NCBI RefSeq assembly: GCF_014695575.1
Contig: NZ_JACJOO010000018.1
Coordinates: 1 to 64,000, forward strand
Reading direction: 5' to 3'
DNA: 64,000 nucleotides
Origin: Leptolyngbya sp. FACHB-8
Lineage (GTDB): Bacteria > Cyanobacteriota > Cyanobacteriia > Elainellales > Elainellaceae
How positions within the stretch are numbered: position 1 is the stretch's first letter; every line of letters begins with the position of its first letter. The notes beneath the pieces were generated by a model. The model did no database searches. It was not told where the DNA came from and saw nothing but the letters and a program-made list of their open reading frames with translations. This document shows, in pieces, positions 36,101 to 44,400 of the stretch. The position numbers and the translations under genes are program-made.

Positions 36101-37846
36101 GTCAGCCAGTTGCAGGGTTTGACGGCTGCGGCCCTGGCGATCAATTCGGCTCTGTCTGTTGAAGAAGTGTTGCAAGTGATTACCGATCAGGCCGCATTCA
36201 TCATTGGGGCGCACCAATCAGTTATCAGCATGACCTTGAATCAGAACTGGGCGCAAGCTGTCAGTGCTGTCTACTTATCCGATAAGTATGCTCAGTGGCG
36301 AGACTATAACACCAAACCAGATGGGTCAGGTATTTATGCCTGTGTGTGTCACATGAATCATCCGATGCGGATGACCCAGGCTGAATTGGAAGCCCATCCC
36401 CACTGGAAAGGGTTTGGAGCAGAAGCTAACCATCATCCCCCCATGTGGGGCTGGTTAGCGGCTCCTTTAAAGGGACGCGATGGCAAAAACATTGGATTGA
36501 TTCAGCTTTCTGACAAGTTTGAGGGCGAGTTTACCGAAGCAGATGAGGCTATTCTGGTACAACTGGCGCAACTGGCATCGGTTGCCATTGAAAATGCGCA
36601 GCTTTATGAAGCAGAGCAGCAGGCCCGAGCCCTGGCTGAGGTCGCCCGGGAGGAAGCCCAATCAGCTAATCGGTTGAAGGATGAATTTTTGGCGGTGCTG
36701 TCCCATGAGTTGCGATCGCCCCTCAACCCCATTCTGGGCTGGTCAAAGCTGCTGCAAACAGGCCAGTTTGATGAGCAGGGCACACTACAGGCTTTACAAA
36801 CGATTGAGCGCAACGCCAAGCTGCAAACTCAATTGATTGAAGATTTACTCGATGTGTCGCGTATTTTACAAGGCAAAATGGCGCTCACCACCTGTCCGGT
36901 AAATCTCGTTTCCGTCGTGGAATCTGCGATGGAAACCGTGAGGTTAGCGGCCAAAACGAAAGCGATTGATCTGCAATGGGCTTTTGGTGATGTTGGCTCT
37001 GAGCCAAATCAGCAAAAGCCCATTGCTAAAACGCAATATTCCCAATACACGGTATTAGGGGATTCCGTACGGTTACAGCAAATTGTGTGGAATTTACTCT
37101 CTAATGCCGTTAAATTTACTCCCGGAGGTGGCCATGTAGACGTGAAATTGGAAGTGGCTATGGGTAGCTATGCCCAAATTACGGTTTCTGATACCGGCAA
37201 AGGAATCAAGCCAGAATTTCTCCCCTATGTGTTTGACTACTTCCGGCAGGAGGATGGGACGACAACTCGCAAGTTCGGTGGCCTGGGGTTGGGGCTGGCG
37301 ATCGTGCGGTACCTGACCGAACTCCACGGCGGCACCATTCAGGTGGAAAGTGCTGGCGAAGGGCAGGGGGCAGTATTCACCGTACGCTTTCCGCTCCTCC
37401 ACGGGGCTGTCGAATCAGGTAAGGCGATCGCCCCCAGTTCCTCACTCAACAATTTCAGCCATCTCAGCATCTTAGCGGTAGATGATGAGGCCGATATGCG
37501 CGATCTGGTGCAGGTTATTCTGGAACAACAGAATGTACACATACGGTTGGCAGCCTCTGCAACAGAAGCTCTGGCCATGTTTGACGAGCAACAACCTGAC
37601 ATTCTCATCAGTGATATTGGGATGCCTGAGATGGATGGTTACCAGCTCATACAGACAATCCGTCAGCGATCGCCCAAACAGGGAGGTCTCGTTCCCGCTA
37701 TTGCTCTCACCGCCTATGCGGGAGAGTACAACCAACAACGAGCCCTTAATGCAGGGTTTCAACAACACGTGTCGAAACCGATTGAGCCAGAAGAATTGAT
37801 AACCGCGATCGCAGAATTGGTAAATCCGGGACGAGAATTGACATGA
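33152..37846 (+). CDS. Giant hybrid histidine kinase 1 (about 7 PAS-GAF-HisKA-HATPase-REC)
   Basis: 1564 residues, no membrane helix. Approximate layout: divergent PAS 20-160 (PYPMFLAWGSDRILFYND); PAS 190-310, 320-440, 450-575, 580-705, 715-850 and 860-985, each ending in a DITERKQAE-like PAC motif; GAF 1000-1155 with a His-rich stretch (CVCHMNHPMRM, EANHHPPMWGW); HisKA with His1185 in [15 protein letters not shown]; HATPase 1280-1410 (DTGKGI, FGGLGLGLAIV); receiver 1425-1560 with Asp1488 in LISDIGMPEMDG. GCGGAG lies about 14 bases before the ATG. The stop overlaps the next ATG (ATGA). So many PAS units suggest several signals or a long relay; ligands unknown. Confidence 0.92.
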   Translation: MIQHRQASDQRFAGDSTIATEIRSHNWSQTSLGSIEAWPPSLKTTLNILFHTPYPMFLAWGSDRILFYNDACSSLLGQGQGPQSLSQPINDTDGIWPMVSSMVEQVFATGQSVQRNQRLPARLDHNTETPIYTWFYNPLWDSDGQISGVFATGIQGTASSEGQSFRVNNDLVEPQVEEGCIPAILGEHEDFRDVFTVTSVGMAQADIKTRQLLHVNAAFCSITGYTEAELLELRVDDIAHPDEREGDRQRFARLLSGETTTYQAEKRYLHKDGSIIWVLVTGNVAVDANGRSLLIAVIQDITERKQAEDDLRKSEERFRRVTQAVDGLIFDWNLQTNEVYRSEKLYTLIGVEPENAPPEASWWHERIHPDDVSRLQPRIHELLISAEQLYQTEYRVRHEDGHWVDVWEQSCLIRDEQGQVIRIVGCTVDISDRKRAEYERSQADAALRKGEERLQTALEGSSGGLWDWNITTNETYLSPRWLEMLGYQEGDLQQHAHTWEHMIHPDDKAWVMERTEAHLQDGSVPYKFEYRLLCKTGEWKWIATYGKVVLRDAKGNPLRMAGIHHDISDRKVKELALQRSEERFRISQELSLDAFTTMDCVRDENGAILDFAWTYVNPKAAEILQKPAEALVGQHLLDVFPVNRFNSELFERYVRVVETGESHDIELQYEVNGIIGWFRNMAVKLEDGLAVSFSDITARKQAEAEREHLLQDLATEQARFEAVLRQMPAGVIIAQSPSGQLILGNEQAEQIWRHPLLLADGINEYREYRGFHADGRPYESEEWPLARSLMAGEVVTQEEIRFLRGDDTEGVMEVSSTPIYDRQGQIISGVVVFQDISDRKRIEEALRTSEERLRFAIEGADLGTWEYELGTRKIIWSEQSKMMFGFPLDAEVDYDSFIQAIHADDRDRIHTAVEQTLAQQDIYDAEMRTVWADGSVHWLRSIGRARYDHHGVATDMIGVVLDITNRKQAELEREHLLAREQQYVSQLQGLTAAALAINSALSVEEVLQVITDQAAFIIGAHQSVISMTLNQNWAQAVSAVYLSDKYAQWRDYNTKPDGSGIYACVCHMNHPMRMTQAELEAHPHWKGFGAEANHHPPMWGWLAAPLKGRDGKNIGLIQLSDKFEGEFTEADEAILVQLAQLASVAIENAQLYEAEQQARALAEVAREEAQSANRLKDEFLAVLSHELRSPLNPILGWSKLLQTGQFDEQGTLQALQTIERNAKLQTQLIEDLLDVSRILQGKMALTTCPVNLVSVVESAMETVRLAAKTKAIDLQWAFGDVGSEPNQQKPIAKTQYSQYTVLGDSVRLQQIVWNLLSNAVKFTPGGGHVDVKLEVAMGSYAQITVSDTGKGIKPEFLPYVFDYFRQEDGTTTRKFGGLGLGLAIVRYLTELHGGTIQVESAGEGQGAVFTVRFPLLHGAVESGKAIAPSSSLNNFSHLSILAVDDEADMRDLVQVILEQQNVHIRLAASATEALAMFDEQQPDILISDIGMPEMDGYQLIQTIRQRSPKQGGLVPAIALTAYAGEYNQQRALNAGFQQHVSKPIEPEELITAIAELVNPGRELT

Positions 37847-40800
37847 GCTGTACAGATGCAAGCCTGCCAGGCAACGAGCATAGCATTCTAGAGCATCTGA
37901 CCGATGGTGTGGCCGTTCTTGACAGTGAATGGGTTTTAACCTACCTCAACCGACAGCAGGCAGAGTGGTTTGGAGTGCCTAAAGCAGACGCGCTTGGCAA
38001 ACCAATCTGGGAAATCGACCCAGCCTGGAATTGTTCTGAGGTTCGACAACCATTACAGCAAGCCATGACCACCCAAACCCCACTCCAGTTGGAGTATGTT
38101 TGCCCAAAGCGGCAGAACTGGTTTGAGCTACGGGTTTCCCCGACCGGCACAGGTCTAACAATCCTCGCGATCGACATTACTTCACGCAAGCAAGCAGAAG
38201 CTGGGTTACGCGATAGCCAGTCTCGGTTCCTAGCATTCATGAACCATAGCCCTGTTTCGGCCTGGATTGTGGGTGAATCAGGGCACCTGCTATATCTCAA
38301 TTCCACCTACTTAGAGACTTTCTACTTTGATGAAGATGTGACCGGAAAACATATTTCCGAAATCTTTGAGCCAGAAATAGCTCAACAGTTTCTCAAAAAT
38401 AATCAGCAGGTTTTTGAAACCGGGCAAGCTCTTCAAACCATTGAACATACCCTTAGCCCAGATGGCAGTATTCGCAGTTTTTTGGTGTGTAAATTTCCGA
38501 TTTTTCATGAATCTGGGGAGAAGCTTCTGGGGGGAGTTGCCGTCGATATTTCTGAGCAGAAACGCACCGAAGCAGCACTGCGAGAAAGTGAGCACCAGCT
38601 GAGACTGGCGCTGCGTACAGCAAAACTGGGTTCCTGGCAGTATGACTTAACCACCAATACCCTCACCTGTTCTGAGCAATGTAAAGCCAACGTTGGGTTG
38701 CCTGCGGACGCTGAATTTACCCATGAAATTCTGTTTACCGCATTGCACCCTGAGGATCGCGATCGCGTTCAAGCTGCCATTCACCGATCCATTACAGAAC
38801 ATACCGATTATGAAGTGGAAGAACGCTGTTTCCACCCAGATGGGAGTTTACATTGGCTTATTGCTCGGGGCGGATTGATCTTCGACGACGAAGGTAACCC
38901 AAGCCGTCTTGTTGGCGTGACGCTCGATATTACCGAGCGCAAACAGTTTGAAGAATCACTCAAGGCAGCCAATCAAAGAGTTTCTAACATTCTTGAAAGT
39001 ATCACGGATGCGTTCATTGCCTTTGACCCGGAGTGGCATTACACCTATGTCAATCAGGAAGCCGCAAAGCTGTTGGGCAGACCGGTCGAAGAGTTGTTAG
39101 GCAAGAAATGGCAAGATGTCTTTCCGGAGCTGGCTGAAAGCAGGACGCTTTTTAGCCAGCAGATGGAGAAAGTCATGGTCGAACGTGCCACAGTTCATTT
39201 TGAAGGGTTTTCTCCAGTGATGAATCGCTGGGTAGAAGCTTCGATTTTTCCAGCAACCCCCGGCATCTCGGTGTTCTTTCGTGACATTAGCCAGCGCAAA
39301 CAGGAGGAACGGCGCAAGGCATTGCAATACAGCATCTCCCAAATTCTTGCCGAGGCGACAACGCTGGTGGATGTGGTACCCGCTCTATTGCAAAGCATGT
39401 GCCAGGCGTTAGGGTGGCAAGTGGGTTTAATTTGGAGAACCGATCGCACAGACTCCATCTTGCATTTCACCAATAGTTGGACTGAATCAACCATAACTCA
39501 GCGATTCATCGAGGCCAGCCAGCGTATCACATTTATTCCTGGAACCGGATTACCTGGGCAAATTTGGCGCGATCGCCAGCCCCGTTGGATTGAGGATTTG
39601 ACGCAGGATACAAATTTTCTGAGAGGGAAGGCGGCATCCGAAGCTGGGCTGAAGGCCGGATTTGCCTTCCCCATTTTGCTGGGGGATGATTTTTTTGGGG
39701 TTATTGAGTGTTTTAGCGATCGCATCCAATCCCCTGATGCAGACCTACTTCAGTTGATGGCAGCCATTGGCAGACAAATTGGGCAATTTATGGAACGCAA
39801 GCAAACGGAGGCAGCGTTACGGGAAAGCGAGGAGTTATTCCAGAGTTTTATGAGCCATAGCCCAGTCGCCGCTTACATCAAAGATGAATCTGGACGATAT
39901 GTTTATGTCAACACTTTAATTGAGCAGTTGTTTGATCGCCCGGCAACAGAATTGATAGGCCATACCGATGCAGACTGGTTTCCCGCCGAGGCGATCGAGC
40001 AGATTCGTGCCCACGATGCAGCGGTGCTAGCTAAAAATGAAGCCCTACAAATTCTGGAGACTGTACCCTTTAGTGACCAGGTGCGTCACTTTATGGCCTT
40101 TAAATTTCCCCTACAGGACGCCTCAGGGAGACGGCTTCTAGGGGGAGTGTCAGCGGATATTACCGATCGCGTTCAGGCGGAGGAGGAACGCGAGCGATTA
40201 CTGGCCCGCGAAAAAGCAGCCCGAGAACAAGCGGAATCGGCCAATCGCATTAAGGATGAATTTCTGGCTGTGCTTTCCCATGAGTTGCGATCGCCCCTCA
40301 ACCCTATTCTGGGATGGTCGAAGCTGCTTCAGCAAGGCACGTTGGACGCGCAAACTCATCGCCGTGCGCTTGAGACAATCGAGCGCAATGCCAGGCTGCA
40401 AACTCAGTTAATTGATGATCTCCTGGATGTCTCACGAATTTTGCAGGGCAAGCTGAGCTTGAGCACCTGTTCTGTTAACTTAGTGGGTGTGGTTGAAGCG
40501 GCCATCGAAACAGTACGGTTGGCCGCAGAAGCTAAACACATTCAGATTCATACCGATATAGCTCTTGAAGATGGCCGCGTATTAGGGGATGCGACTCGTT
40601 TGCAACAAATTGTCTGGAACTTACTCTCGAATGCCGTTAAATTCACTCCAGAAGGTGGCCGTGTCAATGTGAGCGTAGAAAAAGTAACGGGTCAGTCATC
40701 ATCGGTTGCGAATCAATCCTCTGGCTCACTCCCCCACTACGTTCAAATTAGGGTTTCGGATACAGGCAAGGGCATCAATCCCACTTTTTTGCCTTATGTA

Positions 40801-41403
40801 TTTGATTACTTCCGTCAGGAAGACGGCAAAACGACGCGCCAGTTTGGAGGGTTGGGACTAGGGCTGGCGATCGCCCGTCATCTCACTGAATTACACGGAG
40901 GGAAGGTCGATGTGGAGAGCCCTGGAGAAAGCCAGGGGTCAACATTTACCGTTCAATTGCCCGTGATGTCGCTAGCATCCACTTCTACGGATACAGTCTC
41001 TGGTCATCCACAATCCATTGATTTAAGTGAACTCAGAATTTTAGTCGTGGATGACGATGAGGATATGCGAGCATTAACGCAAGTTATCCTGGAACAGCAA
41101 GGAGCACAGGTTTCCCTTGCGGCCTCTGCGGCTGAAGTATTGCAGCTATTCGATCATCATCCGCCTGACATCTTTATTAGCGATATTGGCATGCCAGAGG
41201 TCGATGGTTATATGTTAATGCGACAAATTCGGAATCGAGCGCCAGATCAAGGGGGGCTTGTCCCGGCGATCGCCCTCACGGCCTACGCCGGAGAACATGA
41301 TCAACAACTATCACTGAAGGTTGGATTTCAACAGCATGTGGCAAAACCAGTGGAACCGGAGGAGTTGGTGAGAGCGATCGCCACTTTAGTGCGGCGTTCT
41401 TAA
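37843..41403 (+). CDS. Giant hybrid histidine kinase 2 (4 PAS-GAF-PAS-HisKA-HATPase-REC)
   Basis: 1186 residues, cytoplasmic. Approximate layout: PAS 10-115 (LTDGVAVLDSEWVLTYLN), PAS 125-245, PAS 250-370, PAS 375-485 (ITDAFIAFDPEWHYTYVN), GAF 490-655 (GLPGQIWRDRQPRWIEDL), PAS 660-785 (YIKDESGRYVYVN), HisKA with His813, HATPase (DTGKGI, FGGLGLGLAIARHL), and a receiver with VVDDDEDM and FISDIGMPEVDG. The second and sixth sensor units share the phrases FMxHSPVxAxI and HxMAFKFP/FLVCKFPIF, so one was probably copied from the other. Translation is coupled to kinase 1 through the 4-base overlap; kinase 3 begins 50 bases on. Confidence 0.92.
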   Translation: MSCTDASLPGNEHSILEHLTDGVAVLDSEWVLTYLNRQQAEWFGVPKADALGKPIWEIDPAWNCSEVRQPLQQAMTTQTPLQLEYVCPKRQNWFELRVSPTGTGLTILAIDITSRKQAEAGLRDSQSRFLAFMNHSPVSAWIVGESGHLLYLNSTYLETFYFDEDVTGKHISEIFEPEIAQQFLKNNQQVFETGQALQTIEHTLSPDGSIRSFLVCKFPIFHESGEKLLGGVAVDISEQKRTEAALRESEHQLRLALRTAKLGSWQYDLTTNTLTCSEQCKANVGLPADAEFTHEILFTALHPEDRDRVQAAIHRSITEHTDYEVEERCFHPDGSLHWLIARGGLIFDDEGNPSRLVGVTLDITERKQFEESLKAANQRVSNILESITDAFIAFDPEWHYTYVNQEAAKLLGRPVEELLGKKWQDVFPELAESRTLFSQQMEKVMVERATVHFEGFSPVMNRWVEASIFPATPGISVFFRDISQRKQEERRKALQYSISQILAEATTLVDVVPALLQSMCQALGWQVGLIWRTDRTDSILHFTNSWTESTITQRFIEASQRITFIPGTGLPGQIWRDRQPRWIEDLTQDTNFLRGKAASEAGLKAGFAFPILLGDDFFGVIECFSDRIQSPDADLLQLMAAIGRQIGQFMERKQTEAALRESEELFQSFMSHSPVAAYIKDESGRYVYVNTLIEQLFDRPATELIGHTDADWFPAEAIEQIRAHDAAVLAKNEALQILETVPFSDQVRHFMAFKFPLQDASGRRLLGGVSADITDRVQAEEERERLLAREKAAREQAESANRIKDEFLAVLSHELRSPLNPILGWSKLLQQGTLDAQTHRRALETIERNARLQTQLIDDLLDVSRILQGKLSLSTCSVNLVGVVEAAIETVRLAAEAKHIQIHTDIALEDGRVLGDATRLQQIVWNLLSNAVKFTPEGGRVNVSVEKVTGQSSSVANQSSGSLPHYVQIRVSDTGKGINPTFLPYVFDYFRQEDGKTTRQFGGLGLGLAIARHLTELHGGKVDVESPGESQGSTFTVQLPVMSLASTSTDTVSGHPQSIDLSELRILVVDDDEDMRALTQVILEQQGAQVSLAASAAEVLQLFDHHPPDIFISDIGMPEVDGYMLMRQIRNRAPDQGGLVPAIALTAYAGEHDQQLSLKVGFQQHVAKPVEPEELVRAIATLVRRS

Positions 41404-41453
41404 CGCCAATGATGCCAGCCTTGCTTCCCATGACCGTCATCTTGTGATTCCCT

Positions 41454-44400
41454 ATGACAGACCTGCCCTTGCTGAGTGTTAACACGGCCCTCATACCTGC
41501 CAATGAACCAGAACGGTTGGCAGCACTCCGGCGCTACAACATTCTGGATACCCCACCAGAAATAGCGTTCGATCGCATCACGGCTCTGGCAGCACGGTTG
41601 TTTAATGTGCCCACAGCACTCGTTTCCCTGGTGGATGGATCCAGGGCGTGGTTTAAGTCTTGCTATGGCTTCAATCAACAGGAAGTGGCACGGGATGCGA
41701 CAATTTGTAGCTTTGCTCTGCTCTGTGATGATGTTTTAGTTGTTCCCGATGCTAGACAGGATGAGCGATTTGCTTGCAATCCCTTTGTACAACGTGAACC
41801 CGGTTTGCGGTTCTATGCAGGTGCGCCCTTACTCACGTCGGATGGCTTTAATTTAGGAACGCTCTGTTTGTTGGACAGCAACCCCCGGGACAGCTTCACC
41901 GACGACCAGAAAGCGACGTTAAAAGACTTAGCCGCTGTGGTAATGGACGAACTGGAGTTACGATTAGCAGCTCGGAAAGTTGCTCAGGTCGATGCTGCTC
42001 TGTTAGAGGTAACTCAGGGAGTATCTGCCGTCACGGGCAAGGCTTTCTTCAATGCTTTGGTGCGACATCTCGCAAAAGCTTTAGGAGTAAATTACGCCTG
42101 TATTAGTTTGCTCACGGACGAGATCATAGAAACTGTTAGAACCGTTGCCTTTTGCGCAAAGGGCGAAATCGTTGATAATGTCGAATATTCGCTACAAGGG
42201 ACGCCCTGCCGAGAAGTGATTCGTCAACAAAAGATCGGCTGCTATATCCACAGTGTTCAAAAGTTGTTTCCTGACGATCTCTTTCTGGTTTCACTGGGCA
42301 TTGAAAGTTATGTATCAATACCTTTTTTTAGTTCCCAGGGGAAGCTGCTCGGTCTACTCGGCGTGATGGATGACAAACCCTTGGAAAATTCTGCGCTGGT
42401 GGAATCCATGCTGGCCCTTCTGGCTACACGTATTGCGGCAGAAGTGGAACGGCATCAAGCCGAAGAGAAACAACAGGAAGCCAACCAACGCTTGCAACTT
42501 TACGCGGATGTCGTTCGTAACACACAAGTCGGCATTGCGGTCTGGCAACTGGAAGACCTGGATGATCCGGGTTCTTTTCGCCTGGTTACGGCTAACCCTG
42601 CGGCTTCGGATGCACTGGGGTTTGATTTAGAACCCATGGTAGGGACAACCCTAGCAGAAAGTTTTCCAACGCTTCTGCAAACCCCATCCGCACAACAATA
42701 TCTGGATGTCATTCGCACAGGGCGATCGCTGGATTTAGGCGAAGTCTCCTATAGCCGGGAAGGTCTTCCGGCAGAGTTGTACAGCCTTAAAATCTTTCCC
42801 TTGCCGGATCACTGCCTCGGCTTTGCTTTTGAAAATATCACAGCTCAAAAACAACTGGAAACCCAACTGCAAGAGAGCCAGCACTATAACCAGCAAATTG
42901 CAGAAGCTATGCCAGGTGTTTTATTTGTACATGACATCATTAATCAGGAGAATGTTTATACAAATCGCCAAATTGCTGATTTGTTGGGATATACCTCTGA
43001 ACAAGTTCAAGAAATGGGAGCAAACGCGATTGCGACGTTGGTTCATCCCGATGATTTGCCGCATATCCTTGCCTACTCGGAAACATTCAAGACGTTAACG
43101 GATAGCGAGGTTTTAGGGATCGAGTATCGGGCTCGCCATGCAAGTCGTGAATGGCGCTGGCTTTATACCCGCAGCGTGGTGTTTAATCGCACCGCTGATG
43201 GGCTACCTCGCCAAATTTTAGGTGTCTCTATCGACATTAGCGATCGCAAATACTCAGAACAGGCGTTGCAGAAAAGTGAGGCTTGGGCACGACTGGCAAC
43301 ACAGGTAGCCCAGTTGGGTGCCTGGCGATTGCATCTGGACACAAACCAGGTAGAAATGGATGAGCGGATGCGCCAGATTTGGGGAGAACCGGACGATGCT
43401 GTGATGGTTCCGCTTCCTGCCGTGTTAGAACGCATTCATTCAGCGGAGCGCGATCGCGTCGCCGATGCAGTGAATGCAGCCATTGCCTCTGACTCAACGG
43501 GCGCTTACGAAATTGAGTATCGCATTGTGTGGGATGACGGCACTGAACGCTGGGTATTGGCAAAAGGCCAGGCTCAATTTGAAGGCGAAGGGGCAGCTCG
43601 CCATGCTATTGATTTCTTTGGCACACTACTCGACATCACCGAACGTAAACAAGCCGAAGCCAATCTGGCAGAACAGGAACAGCGGTACCGCTATATCTTT
43701 GAGGCGGTTAATGTAGCGATCTGGGAAGAAGATTTTTCGAGTGTGAAAGTGGCGATCGATCAACTCAAAGCTTCAGGGATTCAAGATTTTCGTCAATACT
43801 TTGCAGAACATCCTGAATTTGTACAGCAGATGCTGCATCAAGTCAAAATTCTGGATGTCAATCATGCCGCTCTGCAAATGTTTGGTGCTCAGGAAAAAGC
43901 AGAACTGCTATCGTCTCTCGACCAAATCGTTGTGGCTGAAACACAAGCCACATTTATTGATGAGTTACTGGCGATCGCCAATGAAGAAACTTTCTTTGCC
44001 ACAGAAACAGTATTACAGACGTTACAGGGCGATCGTCTTAATGTCTGGGTAAGCATTACCTTTCCACCAGCCTCGGAACCCTACGACCATGTGCTGGTTT
44101 CGCTGCTCGACATCACTCAACGCAAACAAGCCGAAGTCGCACTACAAGCTAGCGAGGAACGCTATCGTCATCTGGCAGAAGCAACCCCACAAATTGTTTG
44201 GACAACCGATGCGAGGGGTTTGGCGACATACTTCAACCCATACTGGTATGACTACACGGGTTTGAGTGAAGCCGAATCCATGGGTCTGGAAAGCATCAAT
44301 GCTATGCATCCTGAGGATCGCGATCGGGTGCTTCAACAATGGTCAGTTGCGATCGAAACGGGAGAAGAACACAGCACTGAAATTCGCTTGCGGCGACAGG